Assembly (NCBI GenBank): GCA_023548195.1
Contig: JAJHZJ010000531.1
Span: 3,520,802 to 3,584,801, forward strand
Origin: Bettongia penicillata ogilbyi
Lineage: Eukaryota > Chordata > Mammalia > Diprotodontia > Potoroidae
DNA: 64,000 bases
Direction of reading: 5' to 3'
Both the position numbers and the translations under genes were made by a program. The notes under the pieces are model-generated. The model did not search any database and was not told where the DNA came from. It was given only the letters and a program-made list of their open reading frames with translations. Every line of letters begins with the position of its first letter. Position 1 is the stretch's first letter. Below, piece by piece: positions 32,051 to 42,694 of the stretch.

Positions 32051-32974
32051 CAGGGTATGGTCATCTTCCCAATGGAGAAAGAGCCTTTTGGAAGCAGCAG
32101 TAACAGAATCTAGTCACTAAATACTGTTTCATAATGCTATGTCATTTTCCCATACCAAGAATATCGGCCAGTAGAAGAGTTTGTGTTTTGAGTTCCTTTC
32201 CTTCATATAGTGATATCTAACCACACTGTTCTAGCCTGATCCCTTTTGGTCAGCAGCAAGTTTTAGCAAAATGCCTGGCTGAGGTTAAAGAGCCCAAAAC
32301 TAAGCAAAGATAATTAGCCCACAGGGGCTCCTCTACAGACTTTTCCTAAGCACGATAGCAGAAGTTCTGGTAAGAGATGACTTCGGTGAATGATGAACAG
32401 CCCCAAATATAAAACCAAGGATCGTTTTGCCTGACCTAAGACCTCAAGTGGGTATTACAAATTCTTCCTTAAATAGCTCCTTAGTGAGTCATTCCCAATA
32501 AGAAAAAGATAAATTTGAAATAAGGGAGAAAGAAATTCTCTTTCTAAAAAAAACTGGACTACAAACTCAGAAAGAAAGCTTACTGGGAAGTATTTTCAGA
32601 TAGTTCACTTGCTATCAGACTATATTCAGTTGCTTAGCAACCAGAAAAAAAGAAAATTGAACAAGAATTTTAGAGCAGACGGGGAGGGAAAGCTTTGAGT
32701 TCTAATCTCAGCTGCCACTAAGTTATTCTATATCCATGAATAAATCATTTTTATCTCCCCTCTCATCTGAGGGTTTTAGAATGATAGAATTTTCCTTTTG
32801 TAATTATTTCTCCAATTAGTAAATATCTATTTTCTCTCCCTTCCAAAAAACCCTTGCAAAAATATATGCATAGGGAGCAAAACCACCACAATAATTTCTT
32901 GATACTATAACAGCAATATTAAGTGAAACTTTTCAAAGCTCCATCTCAGAAAGAACAAGTTCTATAGGAATGCC
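32051..32974. other. Unassigned sequence with one MIR fragment
   Basis: TTGAGTTCTAATCTCAGCTG and ATGAATAAATCATTTTTATC (32693-32755) look like a degenerate plus-strand MIR. The rest is unrecognised. Confidence 0.35.
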
Positions 32975-33135
32975 AATATATTATATACACATATGTGTGT
33001 GTACATTCATATATATCATGGTATTATATATATTCCATATATATAGGTATATATGTACATTGTATATATATATAATCATGGTATATATTCATATATATAT
33101 ACATATATTCCATTATATGTGTGTGTATGTCATGG
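32975..33135. repeat. (TA)n/(TG)n imperfect microsatellite
   Basis: Mixed TATATA, CATATATG and TGTGTG motifs. Tyr/Ile-rich ORFs across it are spurious. Confidence 0.85.
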
Positions 33136-33171
33136 AATCATATCCCAGATAGGGATATTAAAAATTACCCA

Positions 33172-33306
33172 GGGGGTAGCTAGGTGGTGCAGTGGATACA
33201 GTACCAGCCTTGGAGTCAGGAGGACCTTGGTTCAAATCTGACCTCAGACACTTATTGACTGTGTGACCCTGGACAAGTCACTTAAACCCCATTGCCTCCA
33301 AAAAGG
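33172..33306 (+). mobile_element. Short marsupial tRNA-derived SINE
   Basis: GGGGGTAGCTAGGTGGTGCA, CTTGGAGTCAGGAGGACCTT, TTCAAATCTGACCTCAGACA, TGGACAAGTCACTTAAACC and ATTGCCTCCAAAAAGG. Young-looking. Confidence 0.92.
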
Positions 33307-33450
33307 TATCTAATTCAACCTCCTCATTGTACAGATAAAAGAAATAAAACAAAAACCAGAGGCCTATGGAGTTGAATTGACTTGTTCACAGTCAGTTGGC
33401 TGACTTTAAAGAAGACCCAAGGCTAGAATCCAAGCCTTCTAACTTTATTT
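33307..33450 (-). repeat. MIR-like fragment
   Basis: TTCAACCTCCTCATTGTACA, GATAAAAGAAATAAAAC, TTGACTTGTTCACAGTCAGT, AGAATCCAAGCCTTC in minus order. Confidence 0.55.
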
Positions 33451-33649
33451 CCAGTAAAACAGAGATAGAAAAAAGGGACACAGGCAAGTTGCTCCAGGGA
33501 AATTAAACATTTGAGTTAATATTCTGTATGATTCTACCTACCCTCAAATCCAATTTTGTTTGAATTATTTAAAAATTCTACCACGGTTTTGGGCTAAAAT
33601 AGGGCAGTTGCCTCCATTTTTTGAAACATAAATCCCACAGATAATTGAC

Positions 33650-33905
33650 ATGGTCCTTGTCTTCCTTTAAGGTTCAGCTGGCCCCTGTACTACAAAGTCT
33701 TCCCTGAGCACCTCAGATGTTAGGGCTTTCACTCCTCAAAATAGCTTATATCTACTTAAGTGTGTATAGGCCCTATTCCATCTGTTTTTCCCTCCATCAA
33801 CTTCAAATTTCTTTAATAAGGATTTTTTCTGATTTTTCTCTCCCCAGTACCTAAAAGTGTTTTGCCCATACCTGGTTCTTAATGAATGCTTATGGCAATT
33901 GAGTT
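33650..33905 (+). repeat. L2 LINE 3' fragment
   Basis: CTTTAAGGTTCAGCTGGCCC, AAAGTCTTCCCTGAGCACCT, TCTCTCCCCAGTACCTAAAA and TTCTTAATGAATGCTTATGG match L2 3' UTR order. Confidence 0.65.
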
Positions 33906-34359
33906 GTGGGATTGGTTTTTTTTCTTTGAAGAAAAACCTATCATGGACTTTTGTGAAAGTCTCCATTTGACACTACCCATGGAATTAATGCCATGGAATA
34001 CAGTTATAGGTTTTTGCTGTATTATGTTTTACCACATAAGATAAAGGGATCTTTCAATAATTCTGATAACAAACTCCACTTGGACAGAGTCAAATACAAA
34101 TTTAATTTAAGCTGAATTCATTGATTGAACAATTCATAGATTGAACAATGCTGAAAGAGCTAGTGCTTTTGGATGACACAGCAATTCCTTGGCTCCCATA
34201 ATAGGGGTAGGAGTGGGAGGGGAAGGTGACTGCTGAGACAAAGCTCCTCAGAGACAGCTAGATAATGAACCAGGAAAAAGCAGTCCATTCTCCCTGACTC
34301 AGTCACCCTTAAAGGAGTGACTCTGCCCCTCTGGCAAGCTCTCTTCCCAATTCTTTCCT
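33906..34359. other. Unassigned sequence
   Basis: Nothing recognised. A 76-codon minus ORF (33736-33966) overlaps the L2 and has no domain. Confidence 0.35.
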
Positions 34360-34630
34360 GAACTTGGTGGCACCATGGACAGAGCTAGGGGCCTAGAGTC
34401 AGGAAGACCAATGTTCATGTCCAGTTACAGATACTTAAAAACCTGCTTGACTTTGGAAAAGTCATTTAAACTGTTTCCTTCAGTTTCCTCAACTATAACA
34501 TGAGGATAATAGTAGCATCTACCTTGCAAGGTTGTTGTGAGGATTAAATGAAATAATATTTATAAAGCACTTAGCACAGTGCCTGGCATATGGTTGGCAC
34601 TATATAAATGTTAATTATTATTCTTATTAC
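34360..34630 (+). repeat. THER1/MIR-type SINE, near full length
   Basis: CTTGGTGGCACCATGGACAG head, GAGTCAGGAAGACCAATGTT, TTGGAAAAGTCATTTAAACT, AGGTTGTTGTGAGGATTAAA, AAGCACTTAGCACAGTGCCT, ATAAATGTTAATTATTATTC. Confidence 0.88.
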
Positions 34631-35825
34631 TTGTGGCTAATAGACACCCTTCCCTACTTCTGGTGGTTATGGAGCTGTGAATACACATGCTGCCCAGGTG
34701 AACCCAAGACTGAGACTGTGGTCTCTAACAGTATCATCTTCTATGAGTTCTTCTGCTCCCACGCCTACCTCAGCATGGGAGCATAGGAAGCAATCTTGAA
34801 AACTGGATATTTTTAAAAGCTATCTACTTAGTAATGCCCAAATCTCTCAGCAAATGCCACATCACTATAGGAGGAAGGACTCTTCTGCAAGTACTGCAGT
34901 ATTTCCAGGAAAAGATAACCATCACCAAGAAGAATATCCTAACCCTAAAGGGGTTAATAGTACAGGATAATAGTACTTAACTCAGAGAGTTGTTAAGAGA
35001 ATCAAATGAAATAATCTACAGAAAGTGCTTTACAAACTTTAAACTTTTATATAATTGTTTTATACAATTTTATATCATTGTGTTTGGGGAAAGATTTGCA
35101 TTCAGGTCTTCCTAACCTTGAGGGAGCTTGAGTACAAGGCAATGCTAAGATAAAGGTGAATGCCAATTCAGCAGATGGAAAAAAATATCTAGTGTTTTGA
35201 TGTTTTAAGTAAGTATTAACCTCCCAGGAGTGGGATAGAAGTTATGAATTACTAATCCATGTTTAAATCTTGACCATTGTGTCCCTCTCAGTCATCAGCA
35301 TTTTTAGCATTTCTTTTGTGTTCGTATAAATAAATAACTGTCCTATATTCCATCTCATTGTATATTAAGTAATTTTCTACTCCCATCCTAGACATAACAA
35401 CTCTACTCTTTAAGTGTTTCTCTCTCAAGATTTGGAGTGTTCAAGAAAAAGAAACTGACCCTTCTCTTTAGGGAATGGTTTCTCCAAGGACTGAATCCAA
35501 TAGCCTCACATACTCCAGAGCTTTGAAAGCTGTTAGAGAGGGAGGATGAGTGTTCTAGCCCCCTAGGCCCAAACATGGGCTTACTATGTACTATTTGGAG
35601 GACTGTGTTGCCACACTCACATTCATCCTCCCATTACTGGTCCTTGCTTCTATCTTTAGAAAATCTAAATTCATTGTTAAGTTCCTTAGGCATCCATATC
35701 AGACTCTTCAAATAATTCCCATTTTCTCGTTACCATCAGAATTGGTGATGTTTGTATATTCAGAATTTCATATTTGAATTTTCCACCCCTTCTGTAACAA
35801 GACATCCTCTGGTATACTGTATGAT
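34631..35825. other. Unassigned, with a MIR 3' fragment near 34955-35060
   Basis: GAGAGTTGTTAAGAGAATCA and AGAAAGTGCTTTACAAACTT are the 3' half of a MIR/THER1. The rest shows no gene or repeat; a 63-codon ORF at 35586-35777 has no domain. Confidence 0.4.
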
Positions 35826-36547
35826 ATTATGCTCAAAAAGCTATTAAACCATCTATACCTTTTGACTCAGCATTGTCACTACCAGGTCTATTTCCAAAGA
35901 AGATTAGGAAAAAAAGGAAAAAACTTAAATTTTTATCTAAAATGTTTGTAGCAGCTCTCTTTGTGATTACAAATAACTGGAAACTACAGGGATGCCCATC
36001 AATTGGGAAATGGTTGAACAAGTTGCAGTATATGATTGTGATGGAATACTACTATGCCATATGAAATGATAAGCTCAAAGATTTTAGAAAACCATAGATA
36101 GACTTGCAAAAAATAATGACACACAAAGTGAGCAGAGCCAAGAAAACATTGTATACAGTAGCAGCAATATTGCTTGAAGAACAATTCTAAGTGAATATGT
36201 CATTTTGACTATTATGAATACCCAAATTAATCATAAAGGACAAATGAAGAAAGATGCTATCTTCATCCAGAGAAAGAATTGACAAATAGAAGTATGTACA
36301 GAATAATTTTACATATATATATACATATATATACATATATATACCCTATTTGTATCTAATGGTAGCAATCTCTAGGGTGAGGGAAGAGGGGAGAGAAGAA
36401 AAAAAAGGAAAAAAGAAATTTACATGAGAATTTTATTATATATTTCAAAGTAATTGCAAATTGTAATAGATTTATAATTTCATGTGTAATCTTTTTCATT
36501 ATGTTATGGAAATATTTGTTTTATTCCATAAATTAAAAATAAAATAA
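35826..36547 (+). mobile_element. L1 LINE 3' end (ORF2 C-terminus and 3' UTR)
   Basis: Contains the conserved ORF2 terminal peptide MFVAALFVITNNWKLQG and LNKLQYMIVMEYYYAI (frame 35873-36064), then the 3' UTR with TTTGACTATTATGAATACCC, GAAAGAATTGACAAATAGAA and an A-rich end with AATAAATAAA. 5'-truncated, same subfamily as 24621-25319. An (ATATATAC)n tract sits at 36314-36343. Confidence 0.85.
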
Positions 36548-36864
36548 ATAAATGTGAAAAAGAAAAGAAAACCATGAAGCCCTAGGGTACAGGAAAAGCT
36601 AGAAAAAATGTAAGAGTCAGATCATGTCTTTGTTCAAGTTGAAATGACATCCTTTGATGAGCAATGATGCAGAATCATAAGCCTAAAGAGGACATTCAGA
36701 GCATCTAATCCCAAAACTCTAAACAGGAGCAGGTAGGGGGTTTAGATAACTGAGAGTAAATTAGTGCCAGCCTCCCAAGAGAGTTCTACAAGTTGTATCT
36801 ACCTTCAATGATTTCATCATCCTCACCCACTTTAACCAGTGTCATAGCAACCGCACAGTAATAA
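36548..36864. other. Unassigned sequence
   Basis: Nothing recognised. Confidence 0.4.
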
Positions 36865-37060
36865 AAATAATAACTAATCACCACATAAAACTTTAAGGTT
36901 TGCAAAGCACTTTCCATATCTTATTTGATTCTCTTAACAACCCTGTGGGATAAATACTATCACTCTGTCCATCTCGTTGATAAAGGAAGTGAGGTCCAGA
37001 AAACTTGAGTAATTTGTCTGTTTTATATGTTTTTTAGGTAGGACTTGCATTCAGATCTTC
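36865..37060 (-). repeat. MIR/THER1-type SINE
   Basis: ACTTTAAGGTTTGCAAAGCA, TTATTTGATTCTCTTAACAA, CCCTGTGGGATAAATACTAT and AGGAAGTGAGGTCCAGAAAA are in minus order. Confidence 0.8.
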
Positions 37061-37072
37061 CTGTCACTTCCA

Positions 37073-37284
37073 GGGGCAGTTAGGTGGCACAGGGGATAGA
37101 GTGCTGAGTCTGGAGTCAAATCTGGCCTCAGACATTAACTAGCTGTGTGACCCTGGGCAAGTCACTTAACCCTGTTTGCATCAGTTCCTCATCTGTAAAA
37201 CGAGCTGGAAACCACTCCAGTTATCTTTGCTAAGAAAACCCCAGATGGAATCAGAGAGAGTCAGACAGGACTGAACAAGAGCAG
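37073..37284 (+). mobile_element. Marsupial tRNA-core SINE
   Basis: GGGGCAGTTAGGTGGCACAG, CTGGAGTCAAATCTGGCCTC (a ~15-bp deletion in the head), CTGGGCAAGTCACTTAACCC, TCAGTTCCTCATCTGTAAAA, CACTCCAGTTATCTTTGC, AGAGTCAGACAGGACTGAAC. Confidence 0.9.
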
Positions 37285-37372
37285 TTCCTCTTTGGAAGTT
37301 TATACACTAAGACCTACGGTATTTCTAGTTTCTCGTATTTCCTAAGCCTTGGATATTAGGGTATGGCAATAG

Positions 37373-37384
37373 GAAGCTATCTAT
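37373..37384. repeat. TSD of half-L1 B, left copy
   Basis: GAAGCTATCTAT, repeated exactly at 38767-38778. Confidence 0.8.
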
Positions 37385-37953
37385 CCCATGAGATATTTCA
37401 CATTCTCTTCCATTTTATCGTTCTTTTGGTTTTGTTTGGTGATTTCTTGGTTTCTCGTAAAGTCATTAGACTCCATCTGTTCCATTCTAATTTTGAGAGA
37501 ACTATTCTCTTCAGTGAGCTTTTGAGCCTCTTTTTCCATTTGGCTCATTCTGCTTTTGAATGCATTCTTCTCCTCATTGGCTTTTTGAACCTCTTTTGCC
37601 AATTGAGTGAGCCTATTTTTCAAGGTGTTAATTTCCTCAGCATTTTTCTGGGTCTCCTTTACCAAGATATTGACCTTTTTTTCATACTCTTCTTGTATCT
37701 TTGTCATTTCTCTTCCCAGTCTTTCCTCCACCTGTCTAACTTGCTTTTCAAAATCCTTTTTAAGCTCTTCCAAGGCCTGAGCCCACCCAACACCCCCCTG
37801 GGGTGTCTGGGGTACTGAGGCCCCGCCCTCCACATCTTTCCCTGATGGGAAAAATACGTTCTCGTCCTCCCCATCAGATCCGAAGGTCGGGATCATTTGC
37901 ATTTGTTGGAAAAAACTCTCCAAAGTCTTATTTTTCTTCCCCTTTCTAGGCAT
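37385..37953 (-). pseudogene. L1/HAL1 ORF1, N-terminal half, copy B
   Basis: Intact start MPRKGKKNKTLESFFQQ (ATG 37953-37951), an acidic segment, then coiled-coil heptads (VRQVEERLGREMTKIQEE; LKNRLTQLAKEVQKANEE; MEKEAQKLTEENSSLKI). The open frame ends at VKYLMG followed by a TAG supplied by the duplicated target DNA. The RRM and CTD are missing. This is the least damaged N-terminus in the window and fixes the reading frame for copy A, which lacks one base near codon 16. Confidence 0.88.
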
Positions 37954-38766
37954 TTTCCCAGCCAGTTACTTGATTTCTGAGATTCCTTTCCACCCCTGCC
38001 TGGATCCGCCCAGCTAGTACTTGGCCTCTGAGATTCAAATGCGCTTTCCCGCGGCAAGCTTTAGTTCTGGCGCAAGGGTGGGGGCAGGGCCGCCTTCTAA
38101 TCTTGGGCCCTCAGGGGCTTTCTGCAGAGACTTTCAGGAACGGTGGGGGTGGGGGGCCCCGCCTGCTGTGCTCAGCTCCCTTGGGGGTTTTATTCAGAGG
38201 CGTTCAGCAGTAGAGCAGGGCCGTCTCCCCTACTCGGCTCCCTCAGGTTGGAAAGACCTTCAGTATTGAAGATCCTACCTGCTGCTGGGGGATTCCTGAG
38301 TCCCGGGCCGTTGCCGCCTCAGCCGCCCGCCCACGCCTCTGCCTCCGCCGCTTCCTGCCCCCGTCTCTGCCGCAGCCGCTTCCTCCCGAGGGGGCCCAAG
38401 TCACGGAGACGCTCCGCTCCCCTCCCCTATCGCAGCTTTCTTTCTTACTGACCTGTAGCTTCTGTGGGCGGAGGGACTTTCCCGGCTGCCGGAGCTTCCC
38501 CCGGAGCTTTCCTCTCTGAAGTCTGCTCGGGTCAGCTTCTCTGGGTCGCGGCCAGGGGTGGGGGTGGGGTCCACTTTCCGAGGTGCGATGGACCCCGGGG
38601 ACGTCTCTCCAGGGTTCAGTGGAACGGAAATCTCTTCCCCTATGTTTATGCACCCCCTGCAGAGATTCAGAGTTTATGGGGATCTCCTTTTACCTCAATT
38701 CCATGGGTTGTGGGCTCGGAGCTCGTAAATGTGCGTCCTTCTACTCCGCCATCTTGGCTCCGCCCA
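37954..38766 (-). promoter_or_regulatory. Half-L1 B 5' UTR/internal promoter, GC-rich
   Basis: Like copy A: YY1-type CCGCCATCTTG (38746-38756), GGGCGG GC box, and the kappaB-like GGGACTTTCCC (38473-38483) at the same relative place. Monomer-like repeats (38075-38265) are more degraded. Several Pro/Ser/Arg/Gly-rich ORFs up to 136 codons are spurious. Confidence 0.65.
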
Positions 38767-38778
38767 GAAGCTATCTAT
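38767..38778. repeat. TSD of half-L1 B, right copy
   Basis: GAAGCTATCTAT, identical to 37373-37384. Here it is followed by TTTTGCTG, i.e. CAGCAAAATAG on the insertion strand, a plausible L1 endonuclease target. Confidence 0.8.
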
Positions 38779-40138
38779 TTTGCTGCTGTCTCCTTTCTTG
38801 GATTTTTTCTCCTATAAACTTCTGGGTGTGTTTCTCACCAGTGGTAAGTCACATAAGTGCTTTGGTTCTCACTTGCTTCATCAATAAAATGAGAATCATG
38901 TCATGGCTGTCTGAAGGTTGGGGACAAAATCGTCTCTTGAGATCTAAGATCCATAATTATTCTAGAGCCTAAAGAAGTACTCTATGACTTAAAACATTTA
39001 TAACATATCCATCTTTTATAATGTGCCTTAAAATAGTTCCCAGGGACAGTTCCAGATTATATAGATACTAATGCCTTGTTTAAATTATTATTGCCCTGGT
39101 TTCTAGTGATAACGATGACCACAATGATAATGGTAACTTCCATTGCAATAATCAGTTCCTTTGACAATCCAGAGTCACAAGAGGGCACTAGGGGAGATTT
39201 TTAAGGAATTCTTCCTTTTTTTCTTTTTTTGCAAAAGTTAACTCCAGGATCCTGAATTAATAACAACTTATGAAATTATGAAATGGGGCAGGCATGCTGG
39301 GTTCTTTGGGTATTCCTTAGGAAATACCATGATTGGTAGCAGAAAATGAGGCAGTAAAAAACACTAGAATTAAATACAGAAGGTATGGGAGCAAAAAAAA
39401 AAACCCTATAAAGGCAGAGGACAAGCAGTGAAAAGTGGGACAGAGACAGATGGTGGTACGGCAACAGAGAATGGGGTGGTGAAAGAAGAAGGTGGGGAGG
39501 TAGAGAGGCAGGGAAGATCACTCATGTAACCATGGATTAAAGTTGGGAGCACTTAGCAGCATGAATTCAGCCAAGATGGAAGAGGGCTGGGGTGGAAGAG
39601 TTTGAGGTCTCATTTTTATAGGATTTTGTCGGGGACAGAACAGACCAACTCCTATCTGTACCACTTCAGAATTATTTCATTAACTTATCTAAATCATCTC
39701 AAAGTTATGGGTAAAACTTCAAAGTTGTCATCCCAAAGTTATCAGGACCTTTTTGAAATTCTGCTAGAGGCCTGAATTTTGTCTGGAATTTACGTATCAC
39801 AGTACCAGAACCTGGACAAGCAGTAACTATATAGTTTCCCCTTATTCCGCTCATATTACCAGGATGTGAACTTTAGATAACATATGGTACAATTTTTCAA
39901 TTATGCTTCTTTGACCTTTAGGATGGTTTTCATGTGACTTCCAGGTTCCCCATGGTATTCTTATTTCTTGCTAAAACTTACTATACTGACTAGAATGGGT
40001 AATGATCAGGGAGGCCAGAACAAGTTACAGTTTTAACATAGATGCCCACAATGTTGTACTTCATCCTCCCCCATAATCCCTGTGGGAAAAGAGATAGTTA
40101 AGCTCTCTGGGATCCATTCAGTAATCCTTAGGTGTCTA
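38779..40138. other. Unassigned, with a possible MIR at 38850-38965
   Basis: GGTAAGTCACATAAGTGCTT and TCATCAATAAAATGAGAATC fit a degenerate plus-strand MIR. Otherwise no gene or repeat. The purine-rich segment 39340-39560 has an 81-codon antisense ORF without a domain. Confidence 0.35.
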
Positions 40139-40597
40139 CTATGGGAAAGCTGTGAGGTGCTTCATCTTAGTGTAGGAGAATTGAGTTTGATCTTCGAAGT
40201 TCTCTTCTAAATTAAATACTTTTTTTGTTTTGAACTTAACAAACACCAAACAAGATGAACAGTTCTGTATTAATTTATGTAAAACTTCATAAACATAGGT
40301 AATGTTTATTTGGTATTTGAGGTGAAAATCACTGTTACAAACTGATCTCTTCGTGTGAAATGCAATTGAGAGCTTTCTCTTATTGTCAGGAAGCTGGTAT
40401 TGGGCACTTGGCAAAGAGAATTCCTCTAACATATGGTCAATGCAATGAGGACAGTTTGCCCTGGCAGAGAAGGGAAGAGGGAGAGACAGACAGAACCAGA
40501 CAGACATAAGATAGAAATAGAGAAAATAGGGGAGGGAAAGTCTATCCCAGAAACTAAACAGAGGATCTGTAGGGTTAGTGGAATATAAGATCTTCAC
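40139..40597 (-). CDS. Unrecognised 152-codon ORF (doubtful)
   Basis: The longest open frame outside a recognised repeat. It has a hydrophobic, Phe/Leu/Ser-rich stretch near residues 15-50 and mixed sequence after that. There is no domain, signal peptide followed by a mature protein, splice context or poly(A) signal that I can support. Most likely a chance ORF in AT-rich DNA; a diverged retro-element frame is possible. No function is proposed. Confidence 0.1.
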   Translation of the reverse strand: MKILYSTNPTDPLFSFWDRLSLPYFLYFYLMSVWFCLSLPLPFSARANCPHCIDHMLEEFSLPSAQYQLPDNKRKLSIAFHTKRSVCNSDFHLKYQINITYVYEVLHKLIQNCSSCLVFVKFKTKKVFNLEENFEDQTQFSYTKMKHLTAFP

Positions 40598-41654
40598 AGT
40601 CCATTAATAGGCCTATGTGACTATATGTGTCCCCTTTTCCCTTGGAACAGGAGCCATGTTCCCAGGTCTAAAGGTACACAGGTATTTTAATTGTGGATAT
40701 CTTGCTGCTTTGAACTTCTAAGTCATGCAGAACCCATCAGGTGATTCAGGGAGATTTATGTTGCCTTGGGGGAAGAATCTACCTAAGGGGAAGCTTGCTT
40801 CAGGGGAGGCTCTCACACTTTTTGGCAGTAGACCACATAAGCAGAGTCACTTGGATTGTGATGCCTTCTGACTCTGAGTCTATTAGTTGAAAACTATATA
40901 TACTGGGAAGTTGATATTTCACTTTGAGTGCTCACTCGTGGGAAGGATGTTTCTTTATGATTTTCCAGATGAGACTCTGGGTAGCCCTTGTTAAGGGGCC
41001 CCTCTCCTCTTGTGAACCCAGAGGTTGGTGCTCCTTGGTCTGGTGATTAGGTATCAATTATTCTGTTCAGAGAGTTGGAGCCCCGTCTATTGGATTCTTA
41101 CTTCGATACTCACTTCTTTCTACTTATCTGTCAGCATTGTTTAATTAAAAAGACTGTTGAGCCCTTTGAAGCTGGGTTTCCTTTAGAAAAGCAGATGAAA
41201 GAACCTGTGCTCGCAGCCCACCTTGTGAGGATCTTACAAAAGATTAGTGAGTTATGGCTCTAGAGAATGGCTATAAGAAACAGCAAGATTTTAAATAAAT
41301 GAGGGAATGAACGATGAGGAAGCACAAATGATGGTCAGGAAATGTATCAAGAATAGTAAGTATAAGGACAGGAATGAAAATAATCCCTACCCTCAAGAAG
41401 CTTACATTACAGTAGCTTCAATTTATAAGGTTGGGAAAATTAGTGGGAAGGTCAGTAGAGCTGGAGTGGAGAGGATTGTCACAGTTTCTCCAATAGTGGT
41501 GGCAGTATTCATTTGATTATAGTTCCTGAGTGGAAAAGTGAGATAAAGGTGGTTAGGTGACTGATGAGAAGACCATGGTATAAAGTGAAATATAGCCATA
41601 GTTGTCCTAAGAACTGGGACCTCAGGATGAAAGTTTCAGAGCTGAAAAGCATAC
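40598..41654. other. Unassigned sequence
   Basis: A TATATATA-containing stretch near 40895 followed by a pyrimidine-rich segment could belong to an old LTR, but no ends are visible. CTACCCTCAAGAAGCTTACA (41387) resembles L2 on the minus strand. Confidence 0.3.
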
Positions 41655-41785
41655 ATATATGCATAGATCTCTATGCAGCTATGTCTATATGTGTATATAT
41701 GTGCATATACATAAGTACACATATTTAATACACACATATATATATGTTGCGTATGTGTGTATATATCTATATACATATACATATA
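41655..41785. repeat. (AT)n/(GT)n imperfect microsatellite
   Basis: Alternating CATATAT and GTGTATAT motifs. Confidence 0.85.
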
Positions 41786-41867
41786 TAGGTAATCATTTAA
41801 CAAGGGTATATAGACTACTAACCTAGAGTTGCCCAGAAGTAGGCATCCATTATAGTTCGAATGTTAA

Positions 41868-42100
41868 AGCCAATTAATCAAGTAACAGGTGTTTATTAAG
41901 CTCCTACCATGTACTAGGCACTGTGTTAGACATTGGGTAGGCAGACCCCACCCTCAAGGAACTCATATTCTCTCAAGGGAGACAACACGTACATGGACAC
42001 AAAATAGATTCAAAATAATGAGAGTAGGCACTAGCAGGTGGAGAGATCTGGAAAGGCCTCAAATAGAAGGAGGCATGTGAACTTTGCCTTGATGAAACTA
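41868..42100 (-). repeat. L2 LINE 3' end
   Basis: TGTTTATTAAGCTCCTACCA, GTACTAGGCACTGTGTTAGA, CCCACCCTCAAGGAACTCAT, GATCTGGAAAGGCCTCAAAT, AACTTTGCCTTGATGAAACT: complement of the L2 3' UTR. Confidence 0.8.
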
Positions 42101-42149
42101 GGGATTCTCAGAGGTGGGGGGTAAGGTGGAAAAACAGGTGTGGATAACA

Positions 42150-42535
42150 GAGTTCGAAGGAACCTTAGATGACACATATTACAACCTATATCTAAAATAT
42201 AAATCCCCTGTATAAAGTCTGCTAAAGTGGTCTCCTAACCTTTGCTTAAATGTCTCCACTGATGGGAAACTTACTCCCTCCCAAGAAAGCCCCATCCATT
42301 TTTGGACAGCTCTGTGAGGAAGCTTCTATTCTATTCATCTGAAATCTACCTCTCCATCACAGGTATCTATGCTTCTACTTCTGATCTACAGGAGGAAGGC
42401 TGTGCCTATTGTATGACAGCTCTTCACGTTTGAAAACTTCTAACCATTTTAAACCCATCTGTGCCAGGTCTGTTCCTCCCTGGGCCAAATATCTTTTGCT
42501 CCTTCAATCAATTGATCATCCTTTTGCATGGTTTG
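42150..42535 (+). repeat. CR1/L3-type LINE 3' fragment
   Basis: A degenerate GGAACCTTAGATGACACAT, TCCACTGATGGGAAACTTAC, TCCCAAGAAAGCCCCATCCA, TTTTTGGACAGCTCTGTGAG, CTGGGCCAAATATC and ATCAATTGATCATCCTTTTG follow the order of a CR1-like 3' region also seen at 58015-59640. Confidence 0.6.
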
Positions 42536-42537
42536 TA

Positions 42538-42665
42538 GTTCTGTAAAATGGGGATAATAACCTGGCTCCCAGGGTTGTTGTGAGGATAAAATGAGATAGT
42601 ATACATAAAATGTTCAATATAGTGCCTGGCATGTAGTAGGCACTTAAGAAATGCTTGTTCCCTTT
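42538..42665 (+). repeat. MIR/THER1 3' end
   Basis: GTAAAATGGGGATAATAACC, AGGGTTGTTGTGAGGATAAA, AGTGCCTGGCATGTAGTAGG and AAATGCTTGTTCCC. Confidence 0.85.
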
Positions 42666-42690
42666 CCCTTAGCTCCTTTCCCTACCTGTG

Positions 42691-42694
42691 GTAT
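42691..42694. repeat. 4-bp TSD of solo LTR, left
   Basis: GTAT, repeated at 43457-43460. Confidence 0.6.

Larger units (their letters stand above)
37385..38766 (-). mobile_element. Half-L1/L1 copy B: 5'-complete, 3'-truncated, no A tail, TSD-flanked
   Basis: Minus strand: begins GGGCGGAGCCAAGATGGCGG at 38765, has the GC-rich 5' UTR and the first ~190 codons of ORF1, and stops within ORF1 at ...CTCATGGG. No poly(A) or 3' UTR follows, yet a 12-bp TSD brackets the segment. At the break the homologous elements read CATGGGAAAAACAAC, so the break is next to an internal A-run. Because it ends in ORF1, whether the parent was a full L1 or half-L1 cannot be told. Confidence 0.85.

Noticed and set aside
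38021..38972. ORFs of 82-136 codons
   Set aside because: Same explanation for half-L1 copy B 5' UTR and its junction with flanking DNA.
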